From assembly GCF_032118995.1 (NCBI RefSeq), contig NC_092649.1:20893832-20957831 (forward strand): a DNA stretch of 64,000 bases, given 5' to 3'. Positions 55,550 through 64,000 of this stretch are shown piece after piece. Numbering within the stretch: position 1 is the first letter of the stretch; each line of letters starts with the position of its first letter. Position numbers and translations under genes: made by a program. The stretch comes from Asterias amurensis (lineage: Eukaryota; Echinodermata; Asteroidea; Forcipulatida; Asteriidae). Below the pieces are notes generated by a model. It was not told the DNA's origin. It saw only the letters and a program-made list of their open reading frames with translations, and ran no database searches.

Positions 55550-55920
55550 TGATCCTGTTTGAAGTGGCCGAGTCGTAACAAATTAAGATGGGCACCAGAT
55601 GCATTCAAACAAAGATGCAACTTCATCAACATAGTATCAGATGTTCTGGGTGGATTGGATGGTCATCATAAAAACCATGTAAGAATCGTGGTTGTGCTGT
55701 ACCTAAAATGTTCAGTTACTTCGTCAACTACAATCAACCTGAACAGCCATATCCTGAGCTGAACTCCAACAAAAACATCACTTTGAAAATTACTCGTAGC
55801 AAATTAGAAAGGGCACCAGATGCGATCTAATGAGTACAAAGCAACTTCATCAATAAAGTATCAAATGTTCTGTGGGGATTGGGCAGTCATCATAAAACCC
55901 TGCGAGACTATGGACTATGG
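55550..55920. repeat. Pair of ~110-bp direct repeats
   Basis: GCACCAGATGC, AGATGCAACTTCATCAACA and GTATCAGATGTTCTG then GGTCATCATAAAA at 55588-55676 recur, diverged, at 55812-55897. Confidence 0.6.
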
Positions 55921-56249
55921 TGCTTCATCAACTACAATTTCAAATTATGCTAAGGTTCTTAACTGACATATAATTGGAATTATATGAAGCCGTAGGAGGA
56001 GAGACTCACCCTGTGTTATGTTCCATTTAATTTGGTCTGAACCACCCTTTAAATAAAATGGAAAGTTCCTCCATTCATAAAAATGCAAAAGAGCCTATGT
56101 CCCAGCACAAAAATCCATATTGAAACATGTCTTTGTTCTTCGTGGTACGGTCTGTTCGCACGTGTATTCACGCACTCTAGTCTTTTAGTTTTACGCTACC
56201 TAACTACAATGACTACACCAGAGTTTTGACACTATATTTCCTGAGTTAT

Positions 56250-56365
56250 CATGTCTTCTACTGCGAACAAGAAAGGCAAACCATCCAGGAAAGCTCCTCC
56301 GCCTTATGTGGAGAAAAACAAGAAATCTACAGCAAGTACAGACGTCTGCTTACAGCACACACACT
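56250..56365 (+). CDS. Lysine-rich short open frame, unknown
   Basis: ATG at about 56250 starts MSSTANKKGKPSRKAPPPYV and EKNKKSTASTDVCLQHTH, stopping within 40 residues. The basic, Pro-containing start looks like the N-terminus of a nuclear protein whose continuation is lost or spliced. Downstream (56460-56870) two diverged ~230-bp direct repeats share ACAACCAGTTGGTC and GAGGTAGGTGG.AGTCCAT. Nothing named. Confidence 0.3.
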
Positions 56366-56459
56366 GACCTTGCCTTGGGTCGAGCGAAGTAGCAGAGAAA
56401 CCGACCACGCCTTGCCTTGGGCAGGAGGAGACCAAGCGTAGGAAAAGAGCCACAGAAAC

Positions 56460-56870
56460 ATGGGGTACAACCAGTTGGTCTCGTTCTCACACATTGTCAC
56501 AGATGATGTCCGAGGTAGGTGGCAGTCCATACATAAAGAGAAATCAGTGGAAAGGGGGACAGGAAAATTTGTTGCCGATGTCAACTTACGCAAATTTGCT
56601 TCGTACTTGGAGACAGACACCACAGCTAGCACCACAGGTCACAGACCAAGCATAAGAAAATAGCTCACAGCAACATGAACACAACCAGTTGGTCCCATTC
56701 TTACAAATGATATTCGAGGTAGGTGGAAGTCCATTCATGAAGAGAAACCAGTGGAAAGGGGTACATGAAAGTTTGTTGCGAACAACAAACGCAAATTTTA
56801 CTTTTTGCTTGGAGAAACATACTACAGCAAGAACCAAGTTACTGGGTTGCATTCAAGGATCCCAGAAATA
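56460..56870. repeat. Two diverged direct repeats of ~230 bp
   Basis: ACAACCAGTTGGTC is at 56467 and 56683; CCGAGGTAGGTGGCAGTCCAT and TCGAGGTAGGTGGAAGTCCAT at 56509 and 56714; AGAGAAA.CAGTGGAAAGGGG in both. The open frames have been kept in different registers, so coding function is doubtful. Confidence 0.6.
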
Positions 56871-57097
56871 GAGACCTGAAGGCCACGGAGATGATTAAAA
56901 ATGGGCCCCTTCACACGGCCCCCTCGTCGGGAATGTGTGACGTCACAGAGAGAATTTGTGGACTGGACTGTGTGTGTGTGATTGTGTGTGTACGGCCGGC
57001 TGCAGACAGAGACGTGTTGGTGCATGAGTTGTTAAATCACATACATGTAGTTTAGAAATGTTGTGGTCAGAATGTTAATTTGATGCGGACATTTCAG

Positions 57098-57261
57098 AGG
57101 ATGAGTCGACAGATATTGATTCAGATGATCAAGTGTACATCAACGAACCAGGACAACAAATAGAGCCATACATGTATGAGCCAGAGGTAGACAGAGGTGA
57201 CAACGGTGACCAAAACGAAATTTCCGGTGTTGAAAATGACAACACAGACCTGCAAGGATGA
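57098..57261 (+). CDS. Acidic exon of unknown protein
   Basis: After an acceptor (GACATTTCAG ending 57097) the frame reads DESTDIDSDDQVYINEPG, IEPYMYEPEVDRGDNGDQ and ends at TGA 57259-57261. The acidic PYMYEPE motif resembles the PYRFEP motif in the acidic N-terminus of the P2X7-C-like protein at 22677-24124, hinting at a related family, but no cysteine domain follows here. Confidence 0.35.
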
Positions 57262-57357
57262 CTCGGGAACAGTCCTTGGTGAGCCAAACGTACAACTTGG
57301 CGCAGACAACCACTGCTCCACTTTGAAATATTCCATCATACATCATCAATTTTGTGA

Positions 57358-59085
57358 TAAAATGTGTGCTCTGAAACAAAGTTCAAACTTTTAACAGAAG
57401 CGATCTTTATCAGCTCCTAGCTAAAGACACCGTTAATAAGATTTTATTAACATGATTAATGGTGTTTTCAAACAGCTTTTAGTTGACAGGGGTCGAAATT
57501 AAGTGTATTTCCATGGTAGTCAGCAGGGCTAGTGACCAATAATTTTTAGTAGCCCTGATTAGATTTTGGTAGCCCGAAAGACACATTATGTCTCGCGTCA
57601 CGGCTCAAACTTTACAATACACCAATAACATAGTTCTTTATTGTTTGTGATGATGATTTTTGCATTATTTTTCCACTAGCCCGTCGGGCTATCAAACTGG
57701 AAAAATGAGTAGCCCGGCTGTAAATCTGGTAGTCCCGGGCTAGCGGGCTAGTAGCAATTTCGACCCCTGGTTGAAGATACGAGTGTAACTAAGGGGCTTA
57801 GGCTTGGCTTTAACACAAATTCTCCGAACTAAAAAAAAAAGAGATACATTACAAGAGATACATTACAAGAGGTACATCACCATTTTTGTGATAAAATGCA
57901 TGCACTAAAACAAAGTTCAAAGTTAACAGAAGCGATCTTTGATAAGCTCTCAGCCAAAGACACTGTTAATAAGATTTTAATAAGAAATGTACCATGAATT
58001 TATTGAGCTGTTTGGTGTTTTCTTTTTCAGTTCCACAGAAAAACAGATCAGGGGCTGGTTCAAACACATGCGGACTTCGGTAGGAAAACTGTACAAGACC
58101 AAGTCAGGCCAGGTTACCCAACCTCTCACAGCAAGGAAGAAATGGCAACTGCAGAATTTCGCCTTCATGAAGGTCCACATTGTCCCACGCACATATACTG
58201 TAGAGACCACACCGGTAAAGATTTTCTAAAGAGTTATTACATGGATCACATTTATAGTTTTTAAAAGCAGGAGACAAGACTATGCGCACATGGTTTTTCC
58301 ACACGACATATGTATGTGTGTGTGTTCTTTTGCAACAAATAATATGGCAGTTCGACCATGGTCCGACGACGACGACCCATCGCGCTTGTGGAATTACTCT
58401 AAGGAATGCCACAAAAATATCTTGAAAATGAGGATGCACAACACATTGTTACAATGTAAGAATTGTGGCCTATGTTTCTGTGAATGTTTTGTCTACGCTG
58501 CAATTTTTTATTTTTTTTACTTTAAAGCCCTTTTAATGTTTGTAATGCTGGTCCGAAATCTGGACAACATTTTTTCGTTTTTTTTTTTAATAATTCTTTT
58601 AGGGTGCACACTTTTTCTAAGAATCACATGATTTTGCTTGATTTTGCTTGATTTTGCTTCAGCTTGATTCCTCTTTTTCATTCCTCAAAGCTGGCAGGTA
58701 TGCCAACCCATAGCCAGAGAGTGCTATCCTACATTAGTGACAAAATACATGCACTGAAACAATGTTCTAACTTAATAGATGCAATCTAAGCTCCTAAACA
58801 AAGACACTGTTACATGTAATAAGACTTTATTAATGCTATCTTTTCGAACAGCTCTTAATTGAAGATAAAGCGTAAATAAGGGGTTTGGGCTTGGCTTTAC
58901 CACCATTCAACACTAAAAGGGAAAGGTGTGGTTGGTCGTACATCACAAATGCGTGCACTGAAAGAAAGTTCAGACCTTATTGATGCAATCTTTGATAAGC
59001 TCCTTGCCAAAGACTCTGTAACTGAAGGTGCTTTTGCTCGGTTTTACCACCAATCAAAACCAAAAAGAGATACTTTCTAAAATTG
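57358..59085 (+). repeat. Four degenerate copies of a possible CARD-like coding segment
   Basis: Copies start near 57365, 57897, 58747 and 58949. The best (58949) reads MRALKESSDLIDAIFDKLLA and KDSVTEGAFARFYHQSKPKR before a stop near 59081. The others keep ALKQSS and AKDTVNK but carry stops or deletions. The L.DAIFDKLLAKDSVTE pattern is like helices 2-4 of CARD domains; this is a guess from the helix pattern. A shared flank GGCTTGGCTTTA links copies. All look like pseudo-exons. Confidence 0.35.
58031..58214 (+). CDS. Myb/SANT- or MADF-like DNA-binding exon
   Basis: Bordered by TTTTTCAG and GGTAAAG. It reads STEKQIRGWFKHMRTSVGK, LYKTKSGQVTQPLTARKKW and QLQNFAFMKVHIVPRTYTVE. The W(F)..(M)RT..GKL.K.KSG.....LT.R.KW....F.F.K.HI pattern is one I associate with SANT-like domains in invertebrate repeat-borne genes. 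It may belong with the neighbouring acidic exon, but no joined model holds. Confidence 0.45.
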
Positions 59086-59089
59086 GTGA

Positions 59090-59670
59090 TGCACAATGAA
59101 ATATTTCTTTGTGCACCATCCATCCTTCTTTATGCTGTCTTTGAGCAGCCCTTAGACACACGTGTAGACACTGTAACGACGGGATTGGACATCATAACTA
59201 AAAAAGAGGAGAAGCGCAGCATGCATCAACAATTTCATGATAAAATGCTATTGCCGGCATAATGAAGTGACTGGTGAGATGTTTAATGAACGATTCGATG
59301 CTGATGTTGACGTGGGGAAGAGACGCCTGAAGACTTCTATAAAGTAGTAAATCTTACTCAGAAACAGTGAGAAAAACAATTGACTAAAAGTAATTAGAAT
59401 CGATTAAGCTTATGGGCAAAGGGCTTTTCAAGTTGCATCCCCTGAACGCTGGAATTCACTCCCTAAAAGCATAAAATATAGCTCCTCTCTAGAAGAGTTT
59501 CCAAAAGTCTAATTTGGAGACTCATCTTTTTGGTTAAGTAAGTTGTATTGTTCATTGTATGCATTTTGTAGTTCTTTCTGTATTTTGTGTAAATGTTGTA
59601 TTCAATAGTTCCGGTTTCATTCTTTCACTTTCCAAAAGCACTGTGGGACTGTAATTTTGCGCTATTAGAA
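59090..59670. other. Stretch without recognised gene
   Basis: Contains a weak fifth relative of the CARD-like flank near 59235 (GATAAAATGCTATTG); otherwise nothing. Confidence 0.35.
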
Positions 59671-59805
59671 ACTGTGCATGATATTTATAGTTATTACTAT
59701 TATTGTTTATTATTACTGTTCATCTCAGTCCAGTTTCTATCCTGGATATAATACAATGTGCCCACTATTTTCTGCAGCAAGAAACTTTCTGCTGGTGGCC
59801 ACCAT

Positions 59806-61840
59806 GATCGTTCAGTGTGTGCAAAGTAATGCTAGAGCACAAGCAGCCAAATCAAAAGTGGACAGCTTATCGAGTGAGGATGTGGCCACCACGAACATTC
59901 AGTGTGCGCAAAGTAATGCTAGAGCACAAGCAGCCAAATCAAAAGTGGACAGCTTATCGAGTGAGGATGTGGCCACCACAAACACTCAGTGTGCGCAAAG
60001 TAATGCTAGAGCACAAGCAACCGAACCAAAAGTAGACAGCTTATCGAGTGAGGATGTGGCCACCACGAACACTCAGTGTGCGCAAAGTAATGCTAGAGCA
60101 CAAGCAGCCAAACCAAAAGTGGACAGCTTATCGAGTGAGGATGTGGCCACCACGAACATTCAGTGTGCGCAAAGTAATGCTAGAGCACAAGCAGCCAAAT
60201 CAAAAGTGGACAGCTTATCGAGTGAGGATGTGGCCACCACAAACACTCAGTGTGCGCAAAGTAATGCTAGAGCACAAGCAACCGAACCAAAAGTAGACAG
60301 CTTATCGAGTGAGGATGTGGCCACCACGAACACTCAGTGTGCGCAAAGTAATGCTAGAGCACAAGCAGCCAAACCAAAAGTGGACAGCTTATCGAGTGAG
60401 GATGTGGCCACCACGAACATTCAGTGTGCGCAAAGTAATGCTAGAGCACAAGCAGCCAAATCAAAGGTGGACAGCTTATCGAGTGAGGATGTGGCCACCA
60501 CAAACACTCAGTGTGCGCAAAGTAATGCTAGAGCACAAGCAACTGAACCAAAAGTAGACAGCTTATCGAGTGAGGATGTGGCCACCACGAACACTCAGTG
60601 TGCGCAAAGTAATGCTAGAGCACAAGCAACCGAACCAAAAGTAGACAGCTTATCGAGTGAGGATGTGGCCACCACGAACACTCAGTGTGCGCAAAGTAAT
60701 GCTAGAGCACAAGCAACCAAACCAAAAGTGGACAGCTTATCGAGTGAGGGTGTGGCCACCACGAACATTCAGTGTGCGCAAAGTAATGCTAGAGCACAAG
60801 CAACCAAACCAAAAGTGGACAGCTAATCGAGTGAGGGTGTGGCCACCACGAACATTCAGTGTGCGCAAAGTAATGCTAGAGCACAAGCAGCCAAACCAAA
60901 AGTGGACAGCTATTCGAGCGAGGATGTGGCCACCACGAACACTCAGTGTGTGCAAAGTAATGCTAGAGCACAAGCAACCAAACCAAAAGTGGACAGCTTA
61001 TCGAGTGAGGGTGTGGCCACCAAGAACATTCAGTGTGTGCAAAGTAATGCTAGAGCACAAGCAGCCAAACCAAAAGTGGACAGCTTATCGAGTGAGGGTG
61101 TGGCCACCACGAACATTCAGTGTGCGCAAAGTATTGCTAGAGCACAAGCAGCCAAACCAAAAGTGGACAGCTTATCGAGTGAGGGTGCGGCCACCACGAA
61201 CATTCAGTGTGCGCTTAGTAATGCTAGAGCACAAGCAGCCAAACCAAAAGTGGACAGCTTATCGAGTGAGGGTGTGGCCACAACGAACATTCACTGCGCA
61301 CAAAGTAATGCTAGAGCACAAGCAACCGAATCAAAAGTGGACAGCTTATCGAGTGAGGGTGTGGCCACCACGAATATTCAGTGTGCGCAAAGTAATGGTA
61401 GAGCACAAACAACCAAACCAAAAGTGGACAGCTTATCGAGTGAGGGTGTGGCCACCACGAACATTCAGTGTGCACAAATTAATGCTAGAGCACAAGCAGC
61501 CAAACCAAAAGTGGACAGCTATTCGAGTGAGGATGTGGCCACCACGAACATTCAGTGTGCATAAAGTAATGCTAGAGCACAAGCAACCGAACCAAAAGTA
61601 GACAGCTTATCGAGTGAGGATGTGGCCACCACGAACACTCAGTGTGCGCAAAGTAATGCTAGAGCACAAGCAACCGAACCAAAAGTAGACAGCTTATCGA
61701 GTGAGGATGTGGCCACCACGAACACTCAGTGTGTGCAAAGTAATGCTAGAGCACAAGCAACCAAATCAAAAGTGGACAGCTTATCGAGTGAGGGTGTGGC
61801 CACCACGAATACTCACTGTGGGCAAAGTAATGCTAGATGA
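59806..61840 (+). repeat. 87-bp tandem array (about 23 units) with long open frames
   Basis: Each unit is 87 bases, exactly 29 codons: CAQSNARAQAAKSKVDSLSS plus EDVATTNI in one frame. A continuous frame runs from ATG 59678 to the stop at about 60824 (382 codons); another spans 60657-61601 (QPNQKWTAYRVRVWPPRT). Units fall into a 261-bp higher-order pattern of three (endings SK, EP, PK) in the first third. The peptide is low-complexity, Ala/Ser/Gln-rich and has no signal peptide or known repeat motif. The start MIFIVITIIVYYYC would be hydrophobic, but it lies outside the array. Whether it is translated is open; expansion in a multiple of three keeps frames open without selection. Confidence 0.85.
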
Positions 61841-61920
61841 AAGAAGATTTGCCAGACAGCTTGGAGTGGCTGAGGGTACGGTTAGATACAACCTTCATAA
61901 ACATCGTGAGTGTTTTTATG
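61820..61920 (+). CDS. Possible helix-turn-helix exon after the 87-bp array
   Basis: In the second frame of the array the reading passes directly into MLDERRFARQLGVAEGTVRY and NLHKH, before GTGAGT at 61906. The ARxLGVxxGTVRYxLxKH pattern is a typical helix-turn-helix. The first frame stops at the same place (AGATGA, 61840). A later acceptor at 62160 precedes an open stretch (GEKGGPSTKLAVQV) but in a phase that does not fit this donor. Confidence 0.35.
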
Positions 61921-62159
61921 CTTCATGCTACAAGGATTGTATTTTTAAGAAAAACATGTGTATGCAATGGTATGCAATGGTTGTCTTTATCTTTTTGTCA
62001 ATAGTATAATTAAAGGCATATAATACTAATCCTGAGCATGCTTGTGATAAGTGTTTTCATACAACTTCAGAATACATTTTCATTTGCAAAGATAAATTTG
62101 TTCAGTCTTTCAAACAAAATTGCCTGATTACTAAGTTTTTGTTTTCTTTCTTTTGTCTC

Positions 62160-62360
62160 CAGGGGGAGAAAGGTGGTCCTAGCACCAAATTGGCCGTACA
62201 GGTGTGCAATTTCACAGATTCCAATTCCGCTGATAAAACCGACATCATTTCTATGTTCCAAGCCACCGACTCATATGAGAATATTGTATGGACATGGTGT
62301 TTAGCCACTTCAGGGACGAGCTACTACAACTTCAGCAGACTTCACAAGTTAGGGTGGGTG
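62160..62360 (+). CDS. Possible exon, unknown
   Basis: After TTTTGTCTCCAG the frame reads GEKGGPSTKLAVQVCNFT and SADKTDIISMFQATDSYENI, then WTWCLATSGTSYYNFSRLH, up to a family B element. Protein-like but not recognised. Confidence 0.3.
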
Positions 62361-62363
62361 GGG

Positions 62364-62752
62364 TTAAAGGAACACGTTGCCTTGGATCGGACGAGTTGGT
62401 CAAAACAAAAGCGTTTGTAACCGTTTTTTATATAATGCATATGGTTGGAAAGATGTTTTAAAAGTAGAATACAATGATCCACACAAGTTTGCCTCGAAAT
62501 TGCGTGGTTTTCCTTCTACTGTGCGAACTAACACGGTCGGCCATTTATGGGAGTCAAAATTTTGACCCCCATAAATGGCCGACGTGTTAGTCGACGAGGT
62601 AAAAGGAAAACCACGCAATTTCGAGGCATGTTTGTGTGGATCATTGTATTCTACTTTTGCAACATCTTTCTACCCATATGCATTTTATAAAAAACGGTTA
62701 CAAACGCTTGTCAAAGACCAACTCGACCGATCCAAGGCAATGTGTTCCTTTA
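62364..62752. mobile_element. Full palindromic family B element with TTAA ends
   Basis: TTAAAGGAACACGTTGCCTT to AAGGCAATGTGTTCCTTTAA. Halves are complementary, meeting near 62560 (TTTGACCCCCATAAATGGCC). Closely related to 46854-47241. Confidence 0.88.
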
Positions 62753-62841
62753 ACAAAATAGGTCAGGTTTTTTTTTTTGGCGACTATGAGTTATTGACAA
62801 AGGTTACGGGCCATATGGGTCCAAACTCAATTCGATTTTAT

Positions 62842-64000
62842 TGAAATGTTGAAAATATGTGTAAGGAGAAAGATAGGGGAAACTTGAGAGAAAGAGATGA
62901 CGAGTTGAATGACAGTTGGCAGGCACTATCTATTGAGGCCATGGAGAGTAAGAGGGAGTTGGTGTTACATACCCCTCCAAGCCCTCTCACCCAGTGGGAA
63001 AGTCCATTCACCCAAAATATGGAATGAGACTGGTGATAGCTATGTCGACAACCCCGACTGGTTCAAGAAACGTGAAGCAGTACAGGATCTTGCAGACAAT
63101 CAGGAAGATCCTAGGAGGGGTGGAAACACCAAGGCAAATGGCCCATACAACCCCGACTGGTTCAAGAAATGCGAAGCAGACGAGTTGTACAGGATCTTGC
63201 ACACAATCTGGAAGATCCTATGAAGGGTGGAAACACTAAGGCAAATGGCCCGTACAACCCCGACTGGTTCAAGAAATGCGAAGCAGACGAGTTGTACAGG
63301 ATCTTGCACACAATCTGGAAGATCCTATGAAGGGTGGAAACACTAAGGCAAATGGCCCGTACAACCCCGACTGGTTCAAGAAACGCGAAGCAGACGAGTT
63401 GTACAGGATCTTGCAGACAATCTGGAAGATCCTATGAAGGGTGGAAACACCAAGGCAAATGGCCCGTACAACCCCGACTGGTTCAAGAAACGCGAAGCAG
63501 ACGAGTTGTACAGGATCTTGCAGACAATCTGGAAGATCCTATGAAGAGTGGAAACACCAAGGCAAATGGCCCATACAACCCCGACTGGTTCAAGAAATGC
63601 GAAGCAGACGAGTTGTACAGGATCTTGCAGACAATCTGGAAGATCCTATGAAGGGTGGAAACACCAAGGCAAATGGCCCGTACAACCCCGACTGGTTCAA
63701 GAAATGCGAAGCAGACGAGTTGTACAGGATCTTGCACACAATCTGGAAGATCCTAGGAGGGGTGGAAAATGGGAAAAAGGTCAATGGCCCGTACCACCAC
63801 TCAAAAGCTTGTGAGTCAATCTTGCCAATTATATACATCTTACATATAGCTCCACCTGTACTTCACATTATGTAGAGCTGGTTGTTACATTTTATTGAAA
63901 TGTCGAAAATATGTACAAGGAGAAAGATAGGGGAAACCTAGGAGAAAGAGATGACGAGTTGAATGACAGTTGGCAGGCTCTATCTATTGAGGCCTAGGAG
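62842..64000. repeat. ~1.05 kb duplicated unit, right copy cut by window end
   Basis: GAAATGT.GAAAATATGT and AAGGAGAAAGATAGGGGAAA, then GATGACGAGTTGAATGACAG and TATCTATTGAGGCC, occur at 62842-62942 and 63896-63996. The second copy runs off the window, so more units may follow. Confidence 0.8.
63056..63765. repeat. 107-bp tandem array, about 6.6 copies
   Basis: GGTGGAAACACCAAGGCAAA recurs at 107-bp steps (63119, 63226, 63333, 63440, 63547, 63654) with a few variable bases. Since 107 is not a multiple of three, each frame cycles through three peptides (e.g. GPYNPDWFKKCEADELYRIL). The longest such frame runs to 63875. Confidence 0.9.

Noticed and set aside
60737..60973. Minus-strand open frame across the 87-bp array
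   Set aside because: A by-product of a repeat with a length divisible by three; it ends at ordinary unit variants.

Overview
The window is eukaryotic. Its genes are split by introns with GT..AG borders, there are many short inverted-repeat elements and tRNA-derived SINEs, and the recognisable proteins are animal ones (TMBIM4, SLC23, THAP, P2X7-type C-terminal domain). The repeat families (an element ending AGGCAGTGGACACTATTGG and one ending TTAAAGGAACACGTTGCCTT) look to me like those of sea-star genomes. An echinoderm, probably an asteroid, is my best guess; this rests on memory of repeat families, not on a search.

Layout. 1-12.6 kb: first two coding exons of an SLC23-type nucleobase/ascorbate transporter (minus strand, exons at 10398-10601 and 1022-1179, continuing off the left edge) in a 9 kb intron full of repeats, including a ~1 kb direct duplication. 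12.69-29.79 kb: one very large composite inverted-repeat element. Its ends read GCCCTTTTCACACTACAG, are flanked by TTA on both sides, and carry remnants that look like PIF/Harbinger genes (a Myb/SANT-like exon on the left, a weak transposase-like piece on the right). Inside are two mirrored arms of 4.4-4.9 kb, each carrying the same four tandem arrays in mirror order. They enclose a 7.2 kb core with a damaged THAP gene, a THAP-associated unknown gene and a convergent P2X7-C-terminal-domain gene. 30.5-30.8 kb: a second SLC23-type first exon, so two such exons flank the big element. 31.4-33.5 kb: four copies of one short element, two of them sharing a TTAA.

35.75-39.75 kb: a complete five-exon TMBIM4 (Golgi anti-apoptotic protein, 237 aa), plus strand, with introns full of antisense SINEs and short inverted-repeat elements. 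43.17-50.11 kb: a complete five-exon short-chain dehydrogenase (C-factor/sniffer-like, 253 aa), minus strand, with a ~1.5 kb inverted-repeat element in its last intron. 50-56 kb is mostly repeats. 56.2-64 kb is an odd, partly decayed region: a lysine-rich start, an acidic exon, a Myb/SANT-like exon, degenerate repeats of a possible CARD-like segment, a 2 kb array of 87-bp repeats with two open frames, and a 107-bp tandem array inside a ~1.05 kb duplication that runs off the right edge.

The host genes (SLC23, TMBIM4, SDR) are unrelated housekeeping or metabolic genes. The genes that may work together are those of the composite element, where DNA-binding remnants (THAP, Myb/SANT) and a P2X7-type zinc domain sit between symmetric palindromic arms. 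All of them carry damage as sequenced, so this copy is probably not autonomous.
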